Shown piece by piece: positions 38,088 through 49,987 of a DNA stretch of 64,000 nucleotides. Positions within the stretch are counted from its first letter, which is position 1. Every line of letters starts with the position of its first letter. The position numbers and the translations under genes are program-made. The DNA comes from Kappaphycus alvarezii (lineage: Eukaryota > Rhodophyta > Florideophyceae > Gigartinales > Solieriaceae), in NCBI GenBank assembly GCA_002205965.3, contig NADL03000009.1, positions 926,883 through 990,882 of the forward strand, given 5' to 3'. The notes beneath the pieces are model-generated. The model made no database searches and was not told the DNA's origin. It saw only the letters and a list, made by a program, of their open reading frames with translations.

Positions 38088-38384
38088 TTCCGAGGCCAGG
38101 GGTAAGTCCGACATCAGAAAAAATAATCAAAAGAGCACATACAGAGGGGGAAAGTTTCATTGGCGCGCAGCAATATATGCCTGGATTCTACTGAATTTTA
38201 AACTTTTTTCGTTACTGTACAAATATTTTCCTGCAATTTGGGGGCAGGGATTTCCGTAAGCATTGCCCCGTCCAATAATATTTGTGGATCAATTTCGTGA
38301 AAAAATGTTATGATACACCTGCGTTTGCACGCGTTTGTACCGGGCCACACTTATGATCGGTCAAAAAATGTGGAGGCGTGGGGG

Positions 38385-38438
38385 GAATGCTGATTGGACG
38401 GGGCCGAAGCCGCGAGTTAAGGGGCGAATGCTGATTGG
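38385..38438. promoter_or_regulatory. Two direct GAATGCTGATTGG boxes (inverted CCAAT)
   Basis: GAATGCTGATTGG occurs at 38385-38397 and 38426-38438, 41 bp apart, in a GC-rich patch between the two 420-bp repeats. ATTGG is the complement of a CCAAT box. Promoter function is inference; no transcript start is identifiable. Confidence 0.3.
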
Positions 38439-38482
38439 AGGTGGGCAAGGGCACCCATTCGGGCATAATAATCGCCTTCATC

Positions 38483-38535
38483 AGGGGTAAGTCCAGGTAC
38501 ATCGGGGTAAGTCCAGGTACATCGGGGGTAAGTCC
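38483..38535 (+). repeat. Short tandem repeat, about 20-bp unit x 2.5
   Basis: The unit GGGGTAAGTCCAGGTACATC is repeated twice and then partly a third time. GGGGTAAGTCC also occurs at the end of the 420-bp copy A (38099). Confidence 0.75.
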
Positions 38536-38653
38536 TCAGTGACGTTGATAATGTGCGAACGTGCACAGCCTGTAAATTAGCCTATAACTTTGTGCATAAG
38601 TGCAATGCTTTTCCCACCATATCTGCGTGACAGGCTGTAGGATGTTGTAGAAT

Positions 38654-39071
38654 AGCAGATAGGAGGTGAAAAACTATTTGAGGATTAGTTGAGTTGAGGT
38701 AGAGAAAAAATGAGGATACAAGAAACGAGAAAGCATGCCGCGGTGGAGGTTTAAGAGATGAAACAAAGGTGCAGACCGAATATTCATCAGCTTCGTGAAC
38801 AGACAAACCAATTTTTTACTGAATTTTGCAACAAATCTGGGAAACATTGCAGAAAGCTCTCCAGGATCGCGCTTGTCGAATCCCACTCGGATCATCAATA
38901 GACAGTTTGCGGTAAAGAAGAATTCTGCAACTATTCTGCACCTCCATATTTGGCATAAAAATTTGAGTATTACCTACTCTGGAGTGTGCGCAAAGGGAAA
39001 ATCATTTTTACAGTTAGTAGACATGAGTATTAGCCGTGAGTATTGCAGAACTAAACCTCCCATTTATACTT
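38654..39071 (+). repeat. 420-bp direct repeat, copy B
   Basis: Second copy of 37667-38087, offset 987 bp, same strand. Its right end runs into a 22-bp hairpin. The pair could be LTRs of a gutted element or a segmental duplication. Confidence 0.75.
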
Positions 39072-39114
39072 TTCAAAGAAGCGCTTAAGTCCCTTCTTTG
39101 AAAAGTATAAATGG
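39060..39114. repeat. Hairpin with perfect 22-bp arms
   Basis: The left arm at 39060-39081 (starting CCATTTATACTTTTC) and right arm at 39093-39114 are exact complements around an 11-nt loop. The stem is AT-rich without a U-tract after it. It could be an element end, a cruciform or a transcript 3' hairpin. Confidence 0.8.
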
Positions 39115-39743
39115 ACCTGCTAAGCAGATGCGGGCCTTGAAAGGTTTAATCTATAACTGCTTTATTGTAAATGATCTATTTAACAAGTCTGGACTAGGAA
39201 ATAGTTTTGTATTTGATAGATGTTTCCATTCCAATGTTCTCAAATCATTCTTCTGGCTAGTTGATATAACTTAAAGTTTAGTAGTCGGAAATTTACAAAA
39301 CATTCTTATTCCAAGAATGGACTTCAGAAGAAAAGCATATGACTCTTTAAAATATGGAATGGTCTTTTCATGGCCAGGAAATAATTAATTGAACTGGAAA
39401 TATTTGAAGCTCAACTTTAATGTCGTTTTTGAGCTAAATAAGGAGGAAGTCGTAATAAAACAATAGCTGCGAATTTGGAGATGAAATCGAGGCGATTCCG
39501 GAGGATATTTCGTGAAAGTTTGGTATACTAGGACAGAAATTTATTACAGAACGTTACAGTGAATTTTGTTCAGAACCACACATGTGAATTTTTTTTCAGT
39601 AAAACATGGGGTCCACAGTTTTGGGTATATATACTGAAGCTGCCAACTTACCATCGTAGGAAAGCTTTAATTCTGAATAGAGTCTTCTGACGTTAATCCC
39701 TTCCTCCATCTCTTTCTCCTATCGGTCTTTTCCGAACATCACA
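39115..39743. other. Upstream region of the first ParB-like gene
   Basis: AT-rich, with no coding frame recognised. It presumably holds the promoter of the gene starting at 39744. A CACAATG context surrounds that ATG. Confidence 0.35.
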
Positions 39744-42700
39744 ATGAAATATTCCGCTCCACATTGGGAGAATACGTTGCAGAACGCAGTCACGCGAGAA
39801 TGAAGGATGTTCCAACGACCTGTGCGTGATGCGTGCGATTTCGGACGGAAAGAGCATCCAGAGGAGGTGGCGTCCTACAAGGATCGAGGTTTATATTTCG
39901 TGGTGTGCTCAGAGGATTGCTGGAAGAAGGAATTTTTTTGGCGGGAGAACAACGATCGGAAGTTTCTTGGAGGTCAGTTGCGCTTGTTGGAGCCTGGGAG
40001 TAGTGTGGGACGAGAGGCTGGAAAACAAGGGGTCCCTCGGGAAGGAGAGGGTTCCGTGGAGGAAGTGGAGGAATTGGAGGAAGGCGTGGCAGTGCGCGGG
40101 CTGTGGGAGCGGATGTGGGAGCTGTGGCGAGTACTGTTGGAGAGATTGAAGGGGACAAAGACGTTGAGATTGTTGCGGTTTCCAGGATCTCTGATGATGA
40201 TACCCCGTTCAAACCGTCATCGTTTATCACGAGCCAGTTCAAGGCTGATGTAGACAAGGTCTTGGAACCGCCCAACTGTGCGAGACCGGTTTCGGAGAGG
40301 CAAGTGGAAAACTTGCGAGGTATGGTGCGGAGGGGCCTTTGGACACCGGGTGTGAGTTCATTCGCTGTGGTTGAGAAGGATCCCCGGAAGATCATCCTGA
40401 AAAGGGGCCGGTGGTTGTTGTAGGAAAGCTAGACATGGAATTATGGTTGGTTGATGGTCGTCATCGTCGTCGCATGGGGATGGCTCCAACTTAGGACGAG
40501 ACGGGTGTGGACTGGCTTATCGTTCCAAAGAATGATTCTGTGACGCTATGGAGCAGAAGAGACGGGAATCCAATTTCGATGGGTGAGATAATCGCGATAT
40601 CGAACCACCTCAATGATGTGTCGTCGGAGGTGTTGCCTATGCCTTTCGGAGATCGAATGCACAGCGCGGTAAGTGCATGTCGTATTTTCGCGGAAAAAAG
40701 GGATTGATGATATTGGGGACGTGGACATTGTCGGGTTGGTGGCAGAAATGTGCAGCAATGGAGTGCTGGGTAGGGTGAAGAGGCGTCGAGTGGACAGATA
40801 CGCAAAAATAGCCTATCGGCTGGCGAGGTCCGAAATGTGCCACAAGGTGTTTCGGAGTGTTTTGAAAGAGGTTGAAGATTCGATTGGGATCACACACGTA
40901 TCTAATGGGGTGCTGTGGCAGGTTTTGGACGATGATGAGTTTTGCGTCAGCCTGAAAGCACTGAAGGTGAGGCTCCGTAATAAGGGTGTGGGTGACTTGG
41001 AGAAGTACCGGTCTGACTTCTATGATGCGGTGAAGGAGCTGTGCAGTGAGGTATAGAGGTTTGCTGAGTTTAAAGGGATGGAGTTTGCGGACGTTCTTGC
41101 GACGAATGTTGTTGGCCTGGAGGAGGACGAAGACGAGGAGGAGAGGGTGTCGATTGGGGATGTTGTGGCTAGCCAAATGGCTACTTACGGGAGCTTGAGG
41201 TCGCGAAACTCGGCGAGTGGGGGCGTTCGTATTCGTGCTATTCGTAGGGAGCTGAGGAAGTGTTGGAATGACGATATTTGTTTGGTAGATGCACCCAGAA
41301 GGACATCACAGCGTTCCAAAGCTCCCGTTTCCGGATCATGGGTTCGAGAGCTAAGCTCGCAGGCCATAGAGGCCGACGTATTGGAAAGGACGAGTCGGCG
41401 GCCAGTGAAAAGGATAATTGCAGAGGATGACGACGTGGAAATGATCGACACAGTGGAGCCAGCTCAGAATGTGCAGAAAAGGCAAAGGGATGAGATGAGT
41501 GATGAGGATGATGCCCTAATTATTCAGAGAAAGAATCGGAAGAAGCAGCGTAAAAATCGTGGCAGCTCATCCGGAATGCGCCAGATAGAACGACAGGCCA
41601 CGTCCAGGGAGGGAGATTCTGGTACTGGTATTGGAGAGGGGGGCGAAAATTTGGAGAAAGAAAAGGCGGAAGTGGAGAGGATGACAACTTGGATGTGCAC
41701 ATACTCGCCCGTACGAGATGATCTACCGAATGATCTACCGGTAGGGTTCCATGACCCGGAACCGTATGAGGGAGGTGGGTCATCCAAATGGGCGGTGGTA
41801 TACTCTACGCGGATTCCTAGCCGTTGGCCACGGGAAAATCCCATCAAGCACCATTGCCCTACTTAGAGTTTATTCACATCCCATGAGCATCGTGCTAACG
41901 TATGGTGGCGGATGTGGATATACTGCGACGTAACCACCACATAGTTTATTTGGTGCTGCGTTCAACTATTTTTGGCGTAACAAACATGACCTTGAAGGTG
42001 TCGAGGGCGACGGTGGGGCTGAGGCCTCTTTGAAAGATCGAGTATGGAATGCAGCTCTCAGGGAAGACATGATGGGTATGGTTTATCTGGAGGGGAAGCG
42101 AGAGGAACTTGCTGGACGAGGTTTCTGTGTGCTGGAGGCAGTATTGGATGACAGGCCGTATTCCTGAAAAAATTGGGGAGAAAGAGGTTCCAAGAATGCT
42201 GAATGATGGGAAGGACTGGTATGCACCTCTAATGGAATACACACAGAGGAACTTTTCTGAGTGGAGCGTAAGGGGCTGCAAGCCAAGGGACAAAAGAGTT
42301 GGTAAAGGTCTCTAACAGTGGTGGGCATGCAGATGAAGAGGCGGACGTGGAGAGGTTGAGGGAGAGGGCGGTATATTTCGACGAACTTCGCGATGACTGA
42401 GGAGGTGGAAAGAAGTGCAGAAGGTGTCACCATTGCGAGATCACGGGCATTGTTGGATGTGGGCTTTGCCAGTTGATTGCCGGAATGAAAGTGTGGCCGA
42501 ACCGCAAGGAGCATGACGGGAACAAATGTTCATCCCGAAGACAGGGGAAGATTTTTGGTGGTAACGAGGCATGGAAACAGACAATGCTACATACGATTTT
42601 GCGACGAGGGGGTTTGATGTGGAGACTGATGAAAAAACCCTGGATACTTTATGTTTTGTGTGGAAAATACGAGTTTCCTCTATGGGTAGTGGAAGGGTCG

Positions 42701-43180
42701 CACAAGTCGGTGAGGAGCGTGTCGTTTGACAGAATCAGGGCTCTAGGGCGTGGGAGCGTATGAGGATGGTATGGGTTCCCGCATTCTGTAATCGTTGGCC
42801 GCGGGGATTTGTTTCATGCTGGGTATGGTGGGCTGGATGGAGGTGGACGAGCGGTTCATGGTGCCAAATCCGTTCGGTATCACTTGTATTTGTAGGGGAA
42901 GAATACGCCCTACCTGATGGAATTCATTTAATGAAGGAGTTCAAGCCGAGGTTGCGGGGGAAGACGAGGGTGAAGATGACGGTGAAATGGTTGGCGAAGG
43001 GGAAGGGGACGATAACAGTGAGGAGAATGTATGGGAGGATGGAGGAGCGGTAGAAGACAGCGGCGGTGGCAATGAGAGGACATTTTTCGGAGAATCGAAG
43101 GAGTGAATACGGAAAATCTGAATAGAGAAAGGAGGCGGAGGGATATGAAAGATATTGATGAGTATTTTGATGACGAATAA
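39744..43180 (+). pseudogene. Zinc-finger + ParB-like domain protein, family A copy 1
   Basis: The start at 39744 (MKYSAPH) aligns with copy 2; an in-frame TGA at 39801 follows. Next come RPVRDACDFGRKEHPEEV and YFVVCSEDCW (a zinc-binding module with some cysteines lost) and an acidic linker. The ParB-like region follows: PNCARPVSERQVENLRGMV, LWTPGVSSFAVVEKD and LWLVDGRHRRRMGM (40260-40480). Its last motif matches the hydrophobic-D-G-x-H-R signature of ParB/sulfiredoxin folds. Then a helical region (IGITHVSNGVLW, KALKVRLRNKGVGDLEKY), an acidic/basic disordered part with a likely nuclear signal RKNRKKQRKNRG (about 41530), a conserved GSSKWAVVYSTRIPSRWP block, and an acidic tail ending EYFDDE at 43178-43180. 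Frame changes near 40430, 40700, 41060, 41860 and 43100. ParB homology is by motif only. Confidence 0.55.
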
Positions 43181-43533
43181 CTGACTTATATGGATTTGGG
43201 ATGCTCTCTACATTGAATGCAAAGTATAAAAAGCCATGTGTGGTGATATTCTAGATGTAGCATCGCAAAAGGCGACTGGTGCTGGGATTTTGGAGTGAGT
43301 GATGATACAGTGATAGCGGAGCTTTGGAAGTACAAAATGAGGGTATGGGTACTTTAGTTGTATTCTTGTTGTAGGTAATCTGCTGACTGACAGATGAGAA
43401 AGAAGTGAAAAGAATGAGGATCTTTTCAGTTTGAAGGAGCACAGACATAGCAACGTTACGATAGGAGATGAACCAGGAGATTACTTTCGGAGATATACGG
43501 TACAGTATTGGGTGGTCGCCGTCAAGGATGTCT

Positions 43534-43564
43534 GGGCAAGCATTTTGGCCAAAAATCCTTGCCC
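43534..43564. repeat. Palindrome, GGGCAAG...CTTGCCC type, left copy
   Basis: GGGCAAG arms surround ATTTTGGCCAAAAAT, centred on GGCC. There is one mismatch and one indel over 15-bp arms. It is related to 44249-44292. Confidence 0.6.
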
Positions 43565-44248
43565 AAATCCTCACCCAACAATGTTACCCAAATTATCTGA
43601 TGGAATTGCAAATTACAATGTAGCTTAAACAAGCTGTTTTGAACCCGAATATAGTGAACTTTGTTCAAAGTCACTAAAAGGCAGGCTAGAGGCCAGCTAG
43701 CAAGCAGGCCGCGTTAGATGTAGCAGTGATTGCAGCCTGCATTTGCATGAATATCCCACCAAACCTTCCCGTAACAGTCCTGGTCCTGACTGGAACGCTT
43801 CTTTTCACTTCGATTATGGCGGTACATGTGTCTTGATGCCAACGGGCGACAGGAAGTAGCAATGAAAGGCTGATAGTTTCTATGTTTCACGGCTTGTGTT
43901 GTTTGAAGGGAGCTCAACGGGTTGAATGTGTTGACTCTCCTATTCGATGGTGCGACAGGATTGAGTGTCACCATAGGCGTCCAACGTGTGAGTAGATTTG
44001 CTCTCAGAAGTTGTATGTCAGAGGAAACAGTAGGGCTTGGCAGTTGTATCGGACCACTAGGATAATGGGTGGGCTTGATGTGCGTTTGTAGTCCAGGACA
44101 TCGCAATAATTGGAGCCCTGATGCTCCATGGATACGCAGAGCACTTGTCTCCTGCAGTTTCTGGTGGTAATTGCCTGCTGCACTGCCTCAAGAGAAGCAC
44201 CCGACTGTGTCTTATGCTTTTGTGTTTAAAAATGTGGGTAGGGCTATG
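43565..44248. other. Segment between two related palindromes
   Basis: About 690 bp without a recognised gene. If the flanking palindromes are its ends, it would be a foldback-like or MITE-like insertion between the two family A genes. No target duplication was found. Confidence 0.3.
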
Positions 44249-44292
44249 ATTTTTGACCAACGATTTTGACCAAAAATCGTTGCCCAAAAATC
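44249..44292. repeat. Palindrome, GATTTTTG...CAAAAATC type, right copy
   Basis: The left half begins GATTTTTGACCAACGATTTT and the right half ends GTTGCCCAAAAATC. Arms are about 21 bp with two mismatches and one indel. It shares the GATTTTTGGGCAA core with 43534-43564. Confidence 0.6.
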
Positions 44293-44611
44293 CTGGTCGG
44301 TGAGTATTGTAACTATCATAGTACCTATTTTTGCAGTAAACACTGTAGTGCAGACTATACGTTTTCATCCCTGAGAATGAAACATTCCAATTTGTAATTT
44401 GAAATACTTTTATGAGTATATGTAGTGGGCCCATGCGAACAGATGCCAACGATTATTTTAGGACATATAGCCTTGCTGCAGTGGTGCAAAATTATTTGAG
44501 AGAAAGTATCTCTGACGAAGAACTCTTTCATTACCCGCTTGCTTCTACCAACACTGAAGGTTAATCAATATCCCTCTATTGACACAGCTATTAACCGAAG
44601 GGAAAGGTAGG

Positions 44612-47057
44612 ATGAAAAATTGCAGTGCTCCACACTGCCATGGTGCTGTACCCAATGAGGAACGTGGTGAATGCGCAATATGCAGTCGTCCCGTTCATTA
44701 TCAATGCGATGTGGGGCAGAAGTTTCACAGAGAAGAAATAGAACCATGGACACCGTCAAAAGAATATATAGTATGCTCAGAACAGTGCTGGGAGTGGGAG
44801 CGAAGATGAGGAGAGAGAGGGGTGGTTTCTTTTGCAAAAAACAACCAGAAATAAGGGAACTGGTAGTGACGGGAAAGTGGGAGATGGGTTGCAGAAGGAT
44901 GGCGGTTGTTATATGAAGGTAGATCTGAAGGAAATTCGGAAGAAGTACCTTTGTGTAGTGGTTCAATGATTGGTGCAAGCAGGAACAGTGGCGATCGTCA
45001 TGGAGAAAATGTGATGTGGGAGACTACAGGACTGTAGTCGTGATGGAGGAAACATGAATATTGAAGACGGGAAGTGTAGGGGAAGGGACGTTTTACCGCT
45101 GAGAGAGGATGGATCAGACGACAGAGGAGATGGAAACGATGACGACGTAGTATTCGTATCAGGCAGTAAGGAAATGGACGAGGAGCTGCCGCTGGAGATG
45201 TCGCTGTACGTTACGCGGCAGTATAAAGCTGATGTAGACAAGATTGAGCCGCCGAATTGTGCCAGGCCGGTGTCTCAAAGACAGGTGGAAAATCTGGGAC
45301 ATGGTAAGGAAGGGGCTTTGGACACCGGGGGTTAGTTCTTTTGCTGTTGTTGAGAAGGATCCTCCCGCTTACCGAATGGAGAAGGGGCTGGTCTTAATTG
45401 ACGGAAAACTGGCGGTTGTTGTGGTTGGTTGATAGACGGCATCGGCGTTGCATGGGAATGACTTCTGAGAAGAACCTGGAGTTAATTGGAAAATGGTGTG
45501 CAAAATGCACCAGTAACATTTGGAGCCGTAAGGATGGGAAGGCGGTATCTATGGGGAGATCATAGCTATATCCAATCATCTCAACGAGGTGTCATCGGAA
45601 GTTCTGCCCATGTCGTTTGGGGACCATGTGCATAGCGCAATAAGTGCAATGCGGATAACGCGGAAGATAGAGGTATGAAGGATATAGCAGGGGTGAACAT
45701 GCCGGAATAATAGCAGAAATGTGTAAGAAGGCAGTATTGGGGAGGGTAAAAAGGCGGCAAGTTGATAGGTTTATGAAATTTGCGTTAGGCTGGTGAATTC
45801 TGAGGATTGTTACGAGGTATTCAGCGAACTGTTAGCTGTGGTACCTGGCGAAATCGGAATAACTCATGTGTCGAACGGAATTTTTCTGCAAAGAATGGAC
45901 GACATTGACTTCTGTGTTGCTTTGAGAGGGTTGAAAGCAAGGCTGCGGAACAGAGGTGTAGGGGATTTTGAGAAGTATCGGACGCATTTTTTTGAGGCGA
46001 GTATGCAGATGTGCAGGAGGTGCGACGGTTCGCGGAATTCAAGGGGATACTAGGGAAGACGTTTCAAAGACCAATTGCGGGACAAGAGGAGGGTGGAGAA
46101 GAAGAGGATATTTTGAGGATAGTTGATGTCATTGCTAATCAGATGGGAAATTTTGGAAGTATAAAATCGCGGATTGGACGGAGTGCGGCCAAACGCATTC
46201 GGGTGATCCGGAAGGAATTTGAAAGGGTGTGGGGCGAGGATTTGGGAGTGGTGACAGAGAGGTCGGCAAATGGTAACGAGGGCAAATCGTGAAAGCATGA
46301 AACACGTGTTGAGTGAGATTGAGTATTTACCTGGAAAAAAGTGCACTAGTAGGCTGCCTGGAAATGAAAAGGGTATGCTGGGAAAACGAAGACGTGGGAC
46401 AACTGAAAATGGGGGAGTTAGCGAAGTACAAGAGGAGTTGGTGCAGCCTGGTAACAGGAGGAGGCGCGGCCTGAAGAAGAAGAAGAATGGATTAGAGAAG
46501 AAAGTGACGGGGGCATCTCCATGCAGAGTTCCGGAGAGTAACGGAGCATGTGAGGATAAAATGGGTGAAAATGAAGACGATATAGGTGGGTCCGGGATTA
46601 GGGGTCAAAGACGTGAGGATCTGGGAGGGAGGAAGATTTGGATGAAATTGTAGCCTCAGAGTTTATGGATGCGGTTCCGGAGCAGCTTCCACATGGATTT
46701 GAGGAGCTTGAGCTCTATGCATGGAATAATGACGCCAAGTGGGTCCCGCTATTTGAGACACGAATCCCTAGTCTGTGGCCGGAGAATCACAATCCGATTG
46801 AGCATGCTTCGCCGTTTCTGAAGTTTCTGCATTTCCCTTTAATCACCTTGCAAACACTTTACTGAATGACGTAGGACTTCTGGGACGCAATCATCACATC
46901 GTGTATTGGCAAGCTGCGTATGACTACTTTATGAAAAACCCGGAGGGGATTGACCTGAGCGGTACGGTATTTGAAAGGAAAAAATTCCACTCCACTGTTC
47001 TGGAGAACGATAAGGGTAGAACGGTAGCTCTTCAGCCTTATACGGCAGGAGATTGAT
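44612..47057 (+). pseudogene. Zinc-finger + ParB-like domain protein, family A copy 2
   Basis: The start MKNCSAPHCHGAV at 44612 is preceded by an in-frame TAG at 44608. The zinc module is complete here: CSAPHC, CAICSRPVHYQCD, H, YIVCSEQCW (44620-44800), a PHD/treble-clef-like Cys/His pattern. After an acidic linker, LYVTRQYKADVDK and PPNCARPVSQRQVENL (45200-45300) start the ParB-like domain. LVDRRHRRCMGM-like sequence (about 45430-45460) stands where copy 1 has VDGRHRRRMGM, with a frame break just before it. IGITHVSNGIFLQ, GLKARLRNRGVGDFEKY, a basic linker (RRRGLKKKKN) and NDAKWVPLFETRIPSLWP follow copy 1 closely. It ends near 47057 (QPYTAGD) without the acidic tail. At least six frame changes. 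Confidence 0.55.
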
Positions 47058-47144
47058 ATAGACATACGAATCACGCAAATAGCAGCCATATTACTGGAAC
47101 CAGCGTATACAGAGGCCTCGCGCTTGCTGGAGAGTACAAAGTTC

Positions 47145-47853
47145 TCATTGATGACAATCCTTGACTGGTTTTGGTTTCCTAGTAGCCCATTTTCTCCTTT
47201 CGTTATAAAAAGCTGTAAATTCGCTTTTCTCGTTGTCCATTAGATGTAGAACGTAGCTTTGTGGGTTATACTCCACTGGGTTACCCTTTTCGCACACTGC
47301 AAAACCCACGTATAAGAGAGTAAACCCGGAAACACCCGGGAACACTCTGACGTAATCTATGGTTGCCACTGTTTCCTGTTCTAGTATTCGCGTTAACCAA
47401 GTTTGCAATACACGAGGTTTGGATAGAGGCCACCACACTAAGAATAAGTTACTAAGGCTTCTGTCAGAGGATTCTGTATCGGCGGGCACACTGACCCTTT
47501 TCAGATTTTTCTTTCCTGTTACAATGTCCATGTATCTGGAAGTTGTATCGCATAATGTAACAATAGAGCACCAATCCACTCTTTAACAAGCAATCTCGAC
47601 GACATATTCTTCTGAATGCTTAAAGTTATAGGGTTCTTCATTTTAAACAAACCTTCTTCGTAAACTGGAACGTAAGCCAGAATCCCTTTCCTTTTCCGCT
47701 CTCCTCAATAGATTTGTTGATTTTGTCATGAGTAAATACCAGTTCATACACCTCACCACTTGTAGAATGGAATCTAACTGTATCATCAACCTTAGTCCTT
47801 ACACAGGTTCCATGTTTAATTTTTTTCCATTTCATTGCTTGAAAAAATGACAA
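47145..47853 (-). CDS. Hypothetical protein, one or two exons
   Basis: The minus strand has two open parts, 47853-47638 (71 residues, VYELVFTHDKINKS) and 47579-47145 (144 residues, VRVFPGVSGFTLLYVGFAV). They are adjacent in order but in different frames, separated by about 60 bp that could be an intron or a lesion. No family is recognised. It lies just beyond, and convergent to, the 3' end of the family A copy 2 gene. Confidence 0.3.
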
Positions 47854-49600
47854 GAGTCATTCTCTGGAGAATGTCTTTACTGAATGTGTTGTGCACATTG
47901 CGCCTCCACCGGAAAAGGGGATCTCGAACTCATTCCCCTCATTTGATGGATTATCATAGCAGAAAATCGCAGCAGCGTTCGTAGTACCCTCAATTCTAGC
48001 CTCGACAATCATTTCAAAAACAATGGAGATACCCTTGAGATGAACACGAGTGCTGAGACTAAAACGAAAATGGCAAAAGAAGTTTCGCGTTGTGTTAAAT
48101 GGGAGTAGAAGGTGATGTTCTTCTCGAAGTCTTCGGTGTTGGAATACCTTTGACTACTGGCAGATCCCAGGTGGACTTGTACTCGCACCGGTTATATACT
48201 GTTACAGTTAAGTAACACAGCAAAGGTCGATACCTAAAAAATTCAATTGATGTACGTTACTGACACAACTAAGGCAAAAAATGAGTTCATTTCTTGCCAT
48301 CAATTCACGAAAACGGTACGTACTCAGGAATCTGTATGAACCAAACGTCCTACTCTCCAGTCCGGGAAGCTTCAATTACTCCCGGGAGTTTGCCACGAAC
48401 GACACGTTTTCGTGAATCATGTAAATTTTACTGTGCAATAGACGCAGTATGTGCTACAGTTTATCGATGGAAGCGATGGAGTGAAAGAAAAGGTGTGAAA
48501 ATATGAAGATCCATCGGATTTAAATTCCTATCCAGGAGCCAAACAAGAATGAGTCGTGTTTTTCGTCCAGCCGGGAGCTTAGTGCCACACAGGTCACGTT
48601 CCATGAATAGCTAGCAGTGGGCTAAACGACAATCTGTATCTTTCATACCTCATAGGATCACCTAGATCATTAGATACGGCATGACACGTGTCCATTTCCC
48701 GACCGGGATTTACACACGTGTACAATCTGAACATGGTCTAGAGTTCCATTATAGACCGGTCCCGTGCAGCACCAATTTTCGGATCTTTGTCACGACACAA
48801 CTATTCACACACCTGCCCCAGTTGAAAACTTGCTATCATTTTGGCACAAATCTGTTCCTGAAGAAATTATAAATTCCTCTCCCGGCCCTTAAGAGACCGC
48901 GTTTTTCACACAGATAGCCGTACCCGACGACTGAATCTCTGCAGCTTCGCAGACTAAAATCCATTTATCACTCGGGCCTACTCTCAATATTCTGCCTCTG
49001 CATCCCATTAACTCTTGCAAATTATCAACCATTTGCCCTGATTTTTCCGGTTTTCTCTATTCTTCTGAGCCATCCAACCAATCTCGAAGTTGTATATAAG
49101 CGCTCACCTCTCCCTCTTTGTAAGTGGAACAACAGTCAACGCATCTAATTCTATTCGGTTTTATTTGGAACTCTCTCTACGTATAAGGACTCTACAAACT
49201 ATCATGTTCTGCTTTTATACAGACTCCGAAGGACAGTCGCGGCCCTGTTTCCTTGTATGTACAAGGACCCAATCCACCTCCAAGAGAAGAGGCGTCCCCC
49301 CTCAGTTCGTGCTCTAGACGAACTACGAAATTTAGGTCATGAGGTACAGGCTCTGGAGATGATGCTAGTTTCTCGGGAGTAAACAGATACAAGTTACACT
49401 TCGGTATCCTTCAGCACGAAGCAAGCCAATTCTTTTTTGACAAGGAAAATGGAGAGTATTGCTTAAGCTTCTCGGAATCATTCGTCCGCACAATAAGACC
49501 CTCATATCCCTCGATGAACAGATGCATATTAAAGTGCCCATCTATCGAGTGCCCCTGTTGTCCTCCACCGACATTACATTCGAAACAATTGGTGGGTACA
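47854..49600. other. No gene recognised
   Basis: AT-rich sequence with only short frames. A TATATAA-like sequence lies at 49093-49099. A minus-strand frame at 49411-49617 is open but unrecognised. Confidence 0.35.
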
Positions 49601-49987
49601 TAATTTGAGCGATGCATGGATTGGTGCTTTAGTTGTCTCGAGGGTGAAAGTTACTGTTTTCATGATTTGGAACATTTTGAACAATGCTCCATTCATCCAT
49701 AATCCCTTCACTTTGGAGTTTGAAGAAAACTTACACCGAGCAAGAGAGTCAGGTAATACCTCAGCAAACTTCCTTGTCTTCATTCCGACGGCCAAGCCCA
49801 AATCCCTCCAAGAGTTTCTCGACAAAGCCTCTGGGACTGGAGTAGATGATGAGAGGTAATGGAAATGCTGAGACCTCTCTCCCATTATTCGAGATACTGC
49901 AAAGTTCATATTGGTCAAATTCGGAAGGATAAGAAGAGCCCTTCCACCATGTAATGTTCGTTTGATGACTATGGGGGTACAGAAAGA

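Noticed and set aside
38654..39114. Helitron 3' end
   Set aside because: A hairpin is present but there is no CTRR terminus after it and no Rep/helicase ORF nearby.
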